Assembly (NCBI RefSeq): GCF_029873635.1
Contig: NC_080428.1
Span: 61,491,957-61,555,956, forward strand
DNA length: 64,000 nucleotides
From: Malania oleifera
Lineage: Eukaryota; Streptophyta; Magnoliopsida; Santalales; Ximeniaceae
Reading direction: 5' to 3'
In this document: positions 37,767 through 63,077 of the stretch, in pieces
How positions within the stretch are numbered: position 1 is the stretch's first letter
Layout: each line of letters starts with the position of its first letter
Position numbers and translations under genes: made by a program
The notes under the pieces: model-generated
The model's database searches: none
Told to the model about the DNA's origin: nothing
What the model saw: only the letters and a program-made list of their open reading frames with translations

Positions 37767-38595
37767 TCAAGTGTGCCATTTCTCTTCATCAAATAAGCAT
37801 GTTATGTTTATATGGGAGAGACTTTGCTTACTAATCCTGTGTTTGCTCCATGAGACATGATTATGGGATTTGTAGGATGTTTTTGAACCCTTTTTGAAAA
37901 ATTTCTTTCTTTTAGCTCTTGAGGGTTTTTCATAAATCTTCCTTTCACTTCCTTCCAAGCAGATAATTTTCAATATCTTCTCAATCTTTTTCTTTTATAG
38001 AATAGCATGATAATCTTTTAGATTTTCTAATTGTACTGCAGACCTTTTACTTTCACTTTTGAAGACTATTTTCTGCTTAGACATTCTAATTAGAAGTTTA
38101 TGCATTTTAAATAAAGTACATTCTAGTTCTTTGTTCAAGGGCGTGCTTTCATCATAAACTTCAACATATGATTCATCACAAGATTTTTCGCAATAAACAT
38201 CGCATGAATCATTTAAAGTATTATCACAAAGTTTGACAAATGATTCTATACATGATATTTTGCAATAGTCAACACAAGAATCATCAATTGCATCATAAAC
38301 TGAAATAGGGGGTGGATCATATACCTCTTCATTGATTGGCGTTATTAACGCATGATTTACCTCCTCTAGATCATTTGAGCTTAATTCCGTCAGAGTGATA
38401 GTCTCCTTCTCTTTTTGCCTCTCCATATTTCCTGTCCAACTCTTCCCATATATCCTTTGCACTTTTACATGCCATAATCTCATGAAAAATATTAGTTTCT
38501 AAAGTACAGTATAACAAATCCATGGCATATGAATTCGCATGCAATAAATTTATATCATTTTCGTTAGTTGGCATACAAATTCCTTTAACAATCAC
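37767..38595 (-). pseudogene. copia (SIRE-like) gag remnant
   Basis: The minus-strand frame starting at 38595 contains NSYAMDLLYCTL and MACKSAKDIWEELDRKYG, matching the conserved part of copia gag (UBN2-type: small residue, AKDIWE, L). A frameshift near 38430 moves the rest into another frame with a Glu/Ser/Cys-rich tail ending near 37995, and a third piece runs 37767-37973. It lies about 180 bp beyond the PBS, as expected for gag of the element whose 5' LTR is at 38787-40935. Confidence 0.75.
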
Positions 38596-38772
38596 CTGTC
38601 AGACCCTCCAGTCAATTGATTTTATAAATACGCTCATTCTAATTTTCCAGTGGGTGTAGTTTACACCACAAAATAATGGAGGGCAAGTAGGTGACTGTCC
38701 CTCACCGAATGGGGATACACCAATGTGAGTCATTGTGATCTTTTGCAAAAATGTTTAAGTCTAGGCAACGTG

Positions 38773-38786
38773 GCTTTGATACCAAT
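38773..38786 (-). other. Primer-binding-site-like sequence
   Basis: On the minus strand ATTGGTATCAAAGC follows the LTR end TCTAACA. It matches the tRNA-Met PBS core at TGGTATCA and then diverges by one base from the standard GAGC. Confidence 0.7.
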
Positions 38787-40935
38787 TGTTAGAATTGATG
38801 TATGTCCAAGAGAGGGGTGAATTGGATATTCAAAAGTTTTCTCCTAGGTCAATTCAAATTTCACAAACAGTATTACACAAACCTAGGGTCTATCTAAAAA
38901 CATACCAATTCAACAGATAAATTACTGAGTAGATATTTAAACAAATACGCTCTTCTCAGTAATTTACAATCATTCAAAGTGCATATGTAAAAGAATCAGA
39001 GCATTAAATAATAACATATAGGTGTGAAAAATAAATTGTGAAAATATAAAGTGCACATATGATATATTATCAAGGTTTGGCCAATATTGTCTACATCCCC
39101 GCCTCAAGCTCATGAGCAAGAAGATTCACTAAATTTGCTCATTTGCGGGTGGAGCGATACCGTTTACAACCTCCCTCTCGTTACTGGACAAGGGAATACC
39201 TCGGGTCAGATTAATAGGACTGACCCCAACCTTTACAACACCTTACTAGGATGGTGCACCTAGTTCTCTTAACCAGGTCTGAACCAGTCTGGTGCTCTCC
39301 TAACTATGTCAGAGCAATTCGAGACTATTCAAAAGGCTAGTCTCCCTCTTGCAACCACCCGTCAGGAATACAACAGATATTCAAATAATTTTTGTGTACA
39401 AGGAAATGCTTCTTACACTAAGCAGATATATACCAATACAGTCAATCTAATCAATGCACCCACAGATGATGTGATCTAAAGCTTAAGTAAGATTTCGTTA
39501 ACCAATGTGTTAATCTCAACAATATGTGTATCAATATGTACATGTGAGAGTGAGACCTTTGACTTCAAAATAATATTTTTTGCAATATGAATATTCAAAT
39601 AGTCTCTACAACTCTAAGCAAATATCACAATGGTATTTTTCAAGTATCAAGCACAATGGATATTAGGGTTTAAGTTTGCTAAAAATATTTTTATCAAAAC
39701 ACAAAGTAAGCTTATGAAACTTGCAATGAGGATGTAAGTTCTTAAGCAGATATAGAGTTTTCCCAAACAATATTTATGAACGAAAACACAATAGGAAAAC
39801 TTTAGCTTACTCTCAAAAAATCAATACACAATCAAATGCAAGTATGGGAGAGTTTTAACTCGTGAGTACTATGAGATTTGCTCACGAAAATGCACACTCA
39901 ACCTAGCTTCGAAGTGCAAACAATATGCAAGTGACGAAGGTGAGGAAATATACTATTTCTAAAAAATATAATCAAAAGTATATGAGAAAGAGTTTTAAAC
40001 AATATGCTTTGTAAAAATTTGGAGTATGAAAGATTTAGCAACAAAAGATTTTGAGAGGAAAATTTTGCTAATCAAAATGCTAATCTTGTGCTAATTAGGA
40101 CAAATGAGGGAGTATATATAGGATTCCCACAAAATATGACTGTTGGGGATATCAAGGTATTTTGAAAATTGTTTAATTATGTTTTGCAAAAATTAACACA
40201 GTTTAACTTCGGTAAAAATTTCGCCAATCCGAGAGGTTCGGTCAACCATTTTCAAGGTTTGGTCGACCATATTGCTAAGTTTGGTCGACTGTGGCAATTT
40301 TGAACTACGAAAATGGTCGACCGTCTCAAGGCGATTTTGAACTCCTTCGTGGGTTCAGTCAACCATGGCAAAGACCGATTGACCATTCAATAGGTTCAGT
40401 CGACCAAGATAATTTTGAACTACAAGGTTTGGTCAGCCAAGTAGTTGGGGTGACAGTCCTTTATGGTTCAGTTGACCGAGGTAGGTGTGTTCAATTTAGA
40501 ACGGTCGATCGAAGGAAGTCAAAATGTTGACTTCTGACCAACTCAGTTGACCAAGCCAATTTGTGCATGGTGGATTCGATCGACCAAGCCAAGTCAAACT
40601 TTGACTTCGGGCTTTGAGTGTGTTCGGTCGACCAAGGGCTATAACACATAAACTGGTTGGTCGACTGAGGCTTTTAATTAAATCTAAAAACACAATGTCG
40701 GTCGACTAAAGGCTTTGCTTTTGCCCCGATTTTGACCCTAACCAATTTAAACCTTTTTGTATGAATTTTAGCTTTTACAAAAAAAGGTTTTGAGTTTAGG
40801 TTAGGTCCCCTAAGGTTAGGTTTGGATCCATACGGTCAGACTATGATCATTTTGAGCTTACATCCACATCATACATGTCATGCATTTATTACAGACCAAA
40901 TTAAAAACTGAAATGCATTGACAATCAAAATAACA
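38787..40935 (-). mobile_element. 5' LTR of a SIRE-like copia element (minus strand)
   Basis: In plus coordinates it begins TGTTAGAATTGATG and ends AAAATAACA. On its own strand it therefore runs TGTT...AACA and ends with a CACCCCTCTCTTGG block like the LTR at 27645-30316. The distal half, 40237-40710, is filled with GTCGAC-core sites. The 40935 edge is inferred from the TG/CA rule. Confidence 0.7.
40240..40640. repeat. (G/A)GTCGACC palindrome array in a SIRE-like LTR
   Basis: Sites at 40240, 40261 and 40283 (steps 21 and 22), 40315, then 40357, 40377 and 40398 (steps 20 and 21), plus scattered sites near 40431, 40470, 40502, 40550, 40579 and 40626. Many are exact GGTCGACC; others are one C-to-T or G-to-A change away. 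Confidence 0.85.
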
Positions 40936-40989
40936 AATGTTTTCTTCTTATTCTTTTGCTTCTCGGATTCGTCATGGAATACGCCAGAT

Positions 40990-42044
40990 GATATGGTCTT
41001 TATGTTCCTCCTAGCTTCCATCTCTTCCTTATGTGTGCGCTAAAGTATTTAGTCTGCTTCAAGCACTGAATACACACATAAATAACTTGCGGTTTGTCAT
41101 AATCAAAACTAGGGATTGGACTCAAAAAGTCAACACTAAGCTTAAGAAACAATTGGCGAACGAGTTTGAGATGAAAAATCTAGAAGGACTTAAATATTTC
41201 CTAGAAATAGAGGCTGTTAAATCAAGGCAACGAATATTTCTTTCCCAGCGAAAATATGTATTAGATTTGCTAGTTGAGGTTCGAATGTTGGATTGTAAAC
41301 TAACAGACACTCCAATCATTCAAAACCACAAGCTTAGTGAATATCTAAGTCAAATGCCAACAGACAAAGGAAGGTCCCCAGAGATTAGTTGCTAAACTTA
41401 TTTACCTCTCACATACCCGTCTAGATATTGCTTACACAATAAGTGTAGTAAGTCAATTCATGCACCAACATAGGAAGGATCATATGGAAGTAGTGATCCG
41501 AACTTTATGATACTTAAAACCCACTTGACAAAAGGGCTTTTGTTTTTGAAACAACCATCTCAGGGTTAATGGTTATACGAATGCAAATTGGGCAAGGAAC
41601 GTCGCAAACAAAAGATCCACCTCAGGTTACTTTATGTTTGTCGGGGGGAATCTTGTTACATGGAGAAGTAAGAAGCAAAATGTGGTGGCATTATCAAGTG
41701 CTGAAGTAGAATTCTCTGGAATGACTAAGGAACTTTGTAGACTCTTGTGGCTCAAAATACTCTTATTGAAATTGGATTTGCTCCTACCTCTAAGATGGAC
41801 CACTTTTTGCGATAATAAGGCAGCTATCGTCATTGCTCACAATCCTATCCAACATGATCGTAAAGAACATATGGAGGTTGATAGACACTTTATCAAAGAA
41901 AATCTCGAAGCTAAAATAATTTGGTTTCCATTCGTGAAGTCCGAAGACCAACTGACAGATAATCTTACAAAGGTCGTATCAAACAAGAATTTCTACAACT
42001 CACTAGACAAGTTGCACATTGAAGAGTTGGATGTTTCCACTTGA
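40990..42044 (+). pseudogene. copia RT-RNase H fragment
   Basis: Starts with a degraded VCALKYLVCFKH (RT fingers motif). It continues LKKQLANEFEMKNLEGLKYFLEIE and SQRKYVLDLL, but the YVDD catalytic box is missing. Frame breaks near 41380 and stops near 41510-41560 precede RNase H: NANWARN, STSGYFMFVGGNLVTWRSKKQ, SSAEVEFSGM, TFCDNKAAI and EDQLTDNLTK. It ends a few bases before a polypurine tract (GAGGGGGAG) and LTR. It is inactive. Confidence 0.85.
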
Positions 42045-42051
42045 GGGGGAG

Positions 42052-42415
42052 TGTTGGCATGAATTGTCAATTAAGAAACAAATCAGAGAGATTATAGGAA
42101 TAAACCAATCAAATAGATTATAGGAATAGTCATAACTGTAAAATCCCTTCCATCAAGGGATTAACCATGATTATGATTCCTAAAATTTGTATCATGATTT
42201 TTAGCATGATTATAACCATAAAATCAATATAGCCAATGATAGGGTTGTTAATATCTATCTATCTGTCTATCTATATATATATATATATATTTGTACAATG
42301 CCTCTGTAAATTGATAAATAAAAAGATAGATAATTTGACACTGCCCACACCCGTTAATTATACATTATTTTTTTTGGATTTGAGTGTTCCAAAATAATTG
42401 TTTCTCTTTCCTCTC
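42052..42415 (+). mobile_element. 3' LTR of the copia fragment
   Basis: Begins TGTTGGCATGAATTG directly after the polypurine tract. A TATATATA run near 42270 is the likely promoter box. The right end is uncertain because a CT microsatellite follows. Confidence 0.6.
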
Positions 42416-42424
42416 AATATTAGT

Positions 42425-42430
42425 GCTCTC

Positions 42431-42482
<52 letters not shown>

Positions 42483-42703
42483 ACATGGTTCTCTAGCAAG
42501 TGAAATGAATGGGTAACGACAACGAGGGGCGGCTCTCTCTCTCTCTCTCTCTCTCTCGCGGTTCTCCAGAAAGTGAAATGAATGGGTAATGACGATGAGG
42601 GGTGGTGGCTGGATGTAATGGGTGGCTAACGAAGAAGAGTAATGTTGGTTAGATGGCGACACTCGCACAATGGGATCGCATGTAGCCATCTTTCTTTCTT
42701 TTT

Positions 42704-42751
<48 letters not shown>
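42425..42751. repeat. Three (CT)n tracts with a duplicated spacer
   Basis: CT runs at about 42425-42479, 42532-42557 and 42711-42751. After the first and second runs comes the same spacer (GGTTCTCTAGCAAGTGAAATG versus GGTTCTCCAGAAAGTG), so the middle unit is a diverged tandem copy. Confidence 0.8.
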
Positions 42752-42755
<4 letters not shown>

Positions 42756-42759
42756 AGAT

Positions 42760-44195
42760 TTAAATGGGTGCATAGAAGAAGACACTGTTGGTGGTTAGGA
42801 GGTAACACTTGCGAAGAAGTATTGTAGCTACATTTTTTTTTATTTTGATTTTTAAAAATATTTAAATTTATCTTCACATTAATATCCGTAATCTTACATT
42901 TTTGATAACTCATATTTGTTTATAGAGTTAGGGTATTCTCCACTTAGTCAAATTTACACTCAACAATGATTTGCTATATATTTTTTTTGTAAAATTTGTT
43001 TGGCAAAATGCAGTTATTGAAGTCAAATTTTCAAATAAAAAATACGGTCTTTACATCTTAAGATTGTTAATGAGTGGAATTGATTCATTTCTTACTCTTC
43101 TTTCTATTAGGACAAACTAAAAAATTTTATGCGTTAATCGCGGGTATTTTGGGTTGCCATTTTTTTTTTTTCTGGTTGTGAAGAGAAAAAAGGAAGCAAA
43201 TCTATGGGCTTATTATTAGTTATGTACACCTAGATAGGGAAAGAAAGGGTTTTTGGATTAATAGTTAAATTCAGATAAAAGCTAAATTAAGGAAAGAGAA
43301 TGGGAGCCAAAAAAAAATATTAAAGAGGAACCTAAAACTTAAATAAATGTTATTGCTATAATCTTGCTACCCCTTTGTCATTCATGTTTTTTTATTATAA
43401 TTTTTAAAAGTTAACAAAAGTTTTTTTGTTAAGGTTTAGTAGACATCTCAAAGAAAGTCCCAAGATGATGGACATAGTAATACAGGATCTTGCAAGGCAA
43501 TTGACATGGTTGTATAAGCATATAGTTTTGATTGGGTAGAATTGAAGAACAATCTTTAAAACTAGAGGTTTGGTCCGTTTTCTTTCTTTCTTTCATGTCA
43601 CGCTATCCTTTGAGACTTCAATCGTTCCTGGGAATGCATGCATTACTATAAATATGTATATATATATGTTCCTTTTCTAATTAGTTTAAGGAGATATGAT
43701 TAGGGTTCTAGCCAAATAGATGGGGTGAGAATTTTGTTATTTTGGTATGTACATTGTTACAAATTCCAAAAGAATAATTTTTTGCAAAATTATATACTAT
43801 ATCTTGATTTTGTTTGTATTGCAGTTACAATGTTGAACTTATGTTGACACTTGCTATGGCTGGATGGTCACAATCAATTAATTGTGCCTCATGGTTGTGT
43901 AACATGGTGACAGAATTTTAGTCGTTCTTTTTGTTGTTGATGATGCAAAGCTTTTCTTTTTTGAAATTGATAATTTTAAATAATAAAAAAACCCTTAGCT
44001 TTGTTTGCATGTAGGTTTTAAAATCTTTGTTGCTTTGTCATATACTCTTTAATTTTTAATATATTTTTTGCTTGATTTCTTTAATTTTATAATTAAAATG
44101 AATATTAATATATAGAAAAGCTTCATTTGTGAAGAAAGGATGGACATATGTCATTCTACAATAATTATGTTGTCAAGTTAATATTATACTGTTTG
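42760..44195. other. Intergenic, no gene seen
   Basis: AT-rich with several poly-T runs. No domain, RNA gene or repeat boundary could be identified. Confidence 0.45.
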
Positions 44196-44199
44196 GAAG

Positions 44200-45492
44200 C
44201 ATAAAAAAATAGTCATATGATATGTGTTCTAGTATGTGTAGTGCAGATTTAATGTAAATTCTGCAATATGGATATTGAAGTGTGTTTTCTGAAACATAAA
44301 TACTGAATTGAGAATGATGTATGTAAATACTAGGAAATGTGAAAATTGTAAAGTGCGAAAGCTGCAATGGGATCATTGAAATGTGATTGATGAAATGTCA
44401 ATATCGTATAATGATTGCGAGTATGTGGCAATGATAATCCTGGCGGATGGTTATGGAAACCCTAATGATGAGCATGATACTGTTGCTAGTGGGGAAAGTG
44501 CAACCACACAGACTCTTGGAGCGTGTGACATGACAGTTGGCTGAGCCGTTTAGTAGCGTAGTTGTGCCCCCTAAGTCCGGATCAGGGCTATAGGGCGGTC
44601 AGGTGTACTACAAACACAGGATATGTGATATGATATTTTGATCTAACCAGATCGGCCAACTGCGGTTAGATCCAACCTTCAGGCTGCACAACCATGACCG
44701 GGGGGAAACATGTTGTGGAAAAGAGATCCTCAGGGCAACCGTGACTTACAGACGCGATATTAGTACTGGGAACCAAGGATACTCATGTGCTGGATAGTAA
44801 AATGGATATGTGTGAGTTAATAACATAAATGATTGAGGCGAAGTAAAAATCTTCACCTGAGGGCTTACTGAGTAAGGTGAGTGCCCTGATGAGTATCAAT
44901 TGTAGTCGAACCCAAGTTAATTGGGTAAGGTTACAAACGATATCAGAGCAGAGGGGAGCTGCATGTATGAGCGTGTAATCTCCCCTATCCTCATAAACTT
45001 TACTAGTAAATATGAGTTGTGTAAGAATGAATTTGAGAAATGATTTTAAAGCTTATAAAAGTTAGTGTTTTATATCTATATGATTATGAGCATATATGTC
45101 AGTGTATTTTCTCATATGAATTAATGATTTGAAAAGTAAAATATGTTAAAACTGAACTCATATTACCACACATTATAAATAATTTATTCTGTCTTACTGA
45201 AATGTGTTTCACCCAAATTATCTAAACTTTTTAGGGAACATAGACAGGCCAGGTGATAAAGCTTCGTGTTAGTAGGAAGTTGAGACCTTGATATATAGGG
45301 TGAGTTTTGGACTAGGGAGGTGTGATTCCCCTAGGATTGTATTGTTTTTGCGTATGAGATAGAAATGTATGTGTATAGATATTGATACTCTAGGTATTGT
45401 ATTTTAGATGGTATGTACATTATGTCTTCCGCTATTAGGTTAATATAAATAAAATGTCTGTTTACCCGGTATCCAATGCAGGTCGAGTCATA
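44200..45492 (+). mobile_element. Gypsy-like LTR segment
   Basis: Shares blocks in the same order with 26100-27180: GAATACTG-type low complexity, a TTTTGATCTAACC(A/G) block, a GAGGGCTTACT block and GATATCAGAGCAGAGGGGAGC. The left end is not resolved. A TGGTATCAGAG PBS-like string at 45496-45506 follows directly, so the right end is placed at about 45492. Confidence 0.6.
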
Positions 45493-45599
45493 TAGTGGTA
45501 TCAGAGTTGTTGACGTGATCGATGTGATGTTTGATGTGTATGATTTAATTATTTATATTTAAAAAAAAATGGTAAGAAAATCGGGGCGTCACACTAATC

Positions 45600-47451
45600 A
45601 TGGACTATTTTAGCCTTGACGATTTTCTTTTGTTTTGTGGAGTATTTTTCCTTACTAACTCCTTCTATTTTCCTTTTTCTCATTTCTCTCAAATTTGTGT
45701 TTTCTAATGACATAAGCAATGGGTTGTGTTGTGGTGCCGTGTTCGATGAGCTTTGATAATTCACCACGAGGGATTGTGGATGAATCCACTAGTAAAGCCA
45801 CACCATCATTCCCAATTGATTAGGATTCATCACTATTTAAACCCTTTTAAAGTTATTAAAGTTTATTTAGTATTCAAATTGATATTAGAAATGAATACTT
45901 GATCATCCTTATTTTGCTCGAAGAAGAATTTCTTATGATCAAAAGTGGGTATGATGACAAATGTTATTATCTCAAACAAATAACAAATTTAGTATTGTTT
46001 GTTAATTAAGTTGATTAAGATCACACGTTATCAATTAATAATTATGAGCAACTTTTGTCCCTTTTGCAAACATTAGGTGGCTAAAAATGCTTTCCTTTTG
46101 CAAACATTAGGAGACTATAGGTGCTTTTTTGAGTACATATTTAATATATAAGAAGGATTGGATTCAATTGGAACTACAACTTTTTGTATGTGTTGTTACC
46201 TACATTTGAAATCCTATCTTAAATCATGGTTAGAGCTAGACACATTCATGTTGAAAGTTACCTTGAAAGAGTGGGACATGAGTAGGGATGGGATGCAGAC
46301 TACATTTAATGTTTGGTTGATTCTCGATTTGTCTTTATGAATTATTTTGTTCACTGTTGGTGTGTGTGTGTGAGAGAGAGAGTACATATGTTGTGTGTTC
46401 TACTATTTTAAATGAGTTATTCTTTTAATAATTCTACTATTTGGATTAATCATATCTACTTTATTTTATTTATTAGCTATTAACTTCCATTGAACTATAA
46501 TAATCGCCTTTTTCCTCAATCCTACCATATACTATATAGTGTCAAGAAATAACATTTATATGATTTTCCTTATTAAATCATATTAGGCCTAACAAAAAAT
46601 TCAACTTTCAAAAAACATTCCTTATATGTTTATAATAAATGAAAACTTTTTTTATTATTATTTACTTTTAGGAACGAGTATTAATAACCTATTAACATGT
46701 TTATTTTAAAGTATTTTAATAAAAATTTAATGTTTCCCAGCGGGTCTTTTACTAGTGTAATATTAATTTTGGTAAGGATTGTTAATAAATATCTTATTTC
46801 ATGCTATAACAACTTGAAGAAAAAAATTGGCTAACCGACTATTGTGGATGAAACGTCCCAAGCTATGGCAAGTCAATTTATATGACTATAAGCTTTTAAT
46901 TTTTTTTTTTTGCTTAATTTAGAGTTTTACATTTTAAAGAATTTTATAATTTTTATTTATGAAGCGAGCTCTAGAATTTTTATTTACCTTTTATTTTTGT
47001 ATAAGTTATTTAAATTTTAAAACATTAAAAGGGCACATTTATAATTTAATTTATGAAGTAGATACTCTATAATTTAAATTAACCATTTACTTTTGTATAA
47101 GTTATTTAAATTTTAAAATATTAAATAATATTTATTTATTTAATCATTTAATTTGCACAAAAAATTTATAAAAATTGATATTGCCATTATTATCTATGTA
47201 TTTCTTTAAATTATTAATAATTTAAAATTTTAAAATTTTGAATAATAAAATATTATATTATTGTTGCTCGATTCATTGGAACCGAAAAACAAAGCTTCTT
47301 AAATTTTCAAATAATAAAATAAAAATGATATTAAATAATTTAATTTTTTAGAAAACATTCAAATGATTAAAACTTAAATCATCTATATTAGATGTCTCCA
47401 TATAAGATTGCCGATGGAGTTAAACTGAAGAACAATATGAAATTCTAATTG

Positions 47452-47493
<42 letters not shown>

Positions 47494-47640
47494 TATAATC
47501 TAATTCAAATATTAGATCAATTAAACCACAATCCTCTTATTTTCAAAATATTGTTTGGTTAATCCTCTTGTTACAGGAAACATGAGAACATTGAGGTTAA
47601 ATGGATATAATTCAGCAGCCCTCACGTAACCCTCTCGCCG
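45600..47640. other. AT-rich upstream region of NRPB2
   Basis: No coding signal. It contains a (TA)n run at about 47456-47490 and a small duplication of CCTTTTGCAAACATTAGG (about 46058 and 46094). Confidence 0.5.
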
Positions 47641-47658
47641 CCATATTTCGCCCTCTCC

Positions 47659-47665
47659 TATAAAA
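47659..47665 (+). promoter_or_regulatory. Probable TATA box of NRPB2
   Basis: TATAAAA in a CT-rich context, 150 bp upstream of the start codon. Transcription would begin near 47690 and give a leader of about 125 nt. This is inferred from position and sequence only. Confidence 0.6.
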
Positions 47666-47814
47666 CCCACGATCGACCCATTTTTTCCGAGGTTTGGATT
47701 TGAAGTCTGTTCATTCGTCTCGGTAGCTCCAGTCTCCAGCACCTTCCGCCCAATCCCATCTCCAAAATCTCACTCGCAGAGACCCCCGAAAACCCTAATC
47801 CTCATTTCCCAATC

Positions 47815-61116
<13,302 letters not shown>

Positions 61117-62142
61117 GATGCCTGGCTTCCTTAAGGTGGTTGTTTCCATAGCCTTATTTATCCACATGAACAGAGCTGTACAATTACCAACAAAAAACTA
61201 AAACAAACTGAAACCAAATCGTTCGACGTTTTGGTTTGTATTTTTTGCCTTCGGCTTTCTTTTTTCATTTTTTATAAATATTTTTTTCTTTGTTTTGGTC
61301 TGTTTTTCATGTAAAATAACCCAAAAAAAATCAAATCATTTATTAATATTTATTCTATGCACTATCATTTCCTTTTCAGTTATTTTATTAACTACATAAT
61401 TTTTTTTATAGGGCTGTATTATTAACATGCTATTTGCATTCGTCCAAACAACTGGTTGGGAGAGGGAGTTTTGAGAAGAGGAAGAGGCCCCTTTCCTTGC
61501 TGCCCGGAGAATGTGGGAACAAGGGAGGGCCTCTCATTGTACAGTCCATTCAACCTCCAATTAGACCCTTTTCCTACGGTGTTTTTAGTTTTTGGTTAGC
61601 CCAAATGCATGGATGGATCCTGTGTCTTACCGAATAGCAGCAGAAGCCCCCTTTGTCGCAGAGCAGCCTTTACCAGAGATTGTTGAGCGACTCTGATCCA
61701 ATGGGTCTTCCTTACCAAGTGCATGGAAAATGGAAAGTGGAAAATGGAGGATGGACTCGGGAGGAATTAGAGGCTGAAATATGTCACGGATATTGGTGTC
61801 AAGAAGATATGTTGTATGCATAATTAAAGGAGAGCTCAAATACTAGGAGAGAATCAATTTGTTTTCAGATTTTAGGCATGGTAATTTACGTAATCGATTG
61901 GGTGAATACATTTTGCTACATCAAATTAATTCATGACAAAGTTAATATGCCCGTTTGGATAAAAGATTTCGCTCCAGAGGAAAGAAAGAAATTTATTTTT
62001 ATATTTTTTTGACTACAGAACATTATTAGAAACAAAAGCCTATTTACAGCTTAATATATAATTTGAAAAAACAAAGCAGTTTTCAGAAAATATGTAGCTC
62101 TTGTGAGTTTAAAATTTAATTTTATTTTAGAAGTATAAATTG
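61117..62142. other. NRPB2 3' UTR and downstream intergenic DNA
   Basis: The first few hundred bases after the stop should be the 3' UTR. A moderately GC stretch at 61434-61860 has short open frames but no recognisable domain. Confidence 0.5.
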
Positions 62143-62151
62143 TGTATGATA

Positions 62152-63068
62152 CAACAAACAACAATAACAAACAACAACAACAACAAAATCAAGTCTTAGT
62201 CCTACTAAGTGGGATCGGCTATATGAATCCTTTTTCGCAAATTTATGCGATTATGGATCATTTTTTTTTATAGATTCAAAGATATTAAATCCTTACTCAC
62301 TATCTTCTCTCAAGTTATTTTAGGTCTACCCCTACCCCTTCTACTGCTTCCCACAGTAACTAAGTCACTCTTCCTTACAGGTGCACTATAAGGCCTACGT
62401 TGTAAGTGACCATACCATTTGAGTCGTCCTTCCCTTATCTTATATTCTATAGGAGTTACACCTAACTTACCACGAATATGTTCATTCCTCAATTTATCTT
62501 TTAATGTTATACCACTCATCCATCTAAGCATCCTCATCTTGGCAACTTTTACTTTTTGGATATTATGTTTCTTCGTCGTCCAACATTCTAATCCATATAG
62601 CATAATTGGTCTTATAGCTGTCTTATAAAACTTCTCTTTCAATTTTAAGGGTATTCTACGATCACATAAAACACTTGAAGAACTTCTCCATTTTACCCAA
62701 CCTGCTTTAACTCTATGCATTACATCATCTTCAATTTCTCCTTCAACTTGTATAATAGATCCAAGGTATCGAAATCTACAAGTGTTATTTATTTCTTCAT
62801 CATCAAGTTTAACTTTGTCTCCAATATTCCTCCTATCATTACTAAAATTACATTTCATATATTCTGTTTTATTTCTACTTATCTTAAAGCCTCTACATTC
62901 AAAAACTTCTCTCCATAATTCTAACTCAGCCTCTACTCCATCTCTAGTTTCGTCAATTAATATAATATCATCTGCAAACAACATACACCATGGAACCTCC
63001 TTTTGAATACTCTTAGTCAATTGGTCCATCACCAAAGCAAAAAGATAAGGACTCAAAGCAGATTCTTA
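62152..63068 (-). mobile_element. 5'-truncated RTE-type LINE with target duplication
   Basis: Flanked by the exact 9-bp repeat TGTATGATA (62143-62151 and 63069-63077). On the minus strand it ends in a TTGTTG-rich tail (about 62152-62187), a mark of plant RTE elements as I recall. The insert is 917 bp. It begins inside the RT domain, consistent with incomplete target-primed reverse transcription. Confidence 0.9.
62200..63058 (-). pseudogene. RTE LINE reverse transcriptase, C-terminal part
   Basis: Opens with MSPYLFALVMDQLT, then the RT active site MLFADDIILIDE (F/YADD box), FRYLGSIIQ, RPIMLYGLECW, RMLRWMSGIT, GRLKWYGHLQRR and RRGRGRPKITW near the C-terminus. The upstream endonuclease and RT fingers are absent. 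The surviving frame is open for 248 codons and continues past 62310 in the same frame, so it is comparatively young. Confidence 0.9.
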
Positions 63069-63077
63069 TGTATGATA

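Noticed and set aside
42420-42913. Open frames rich in Arg-Glu or Leu-Ser
   Set aside because: Translation of CT/GA microsatellites.
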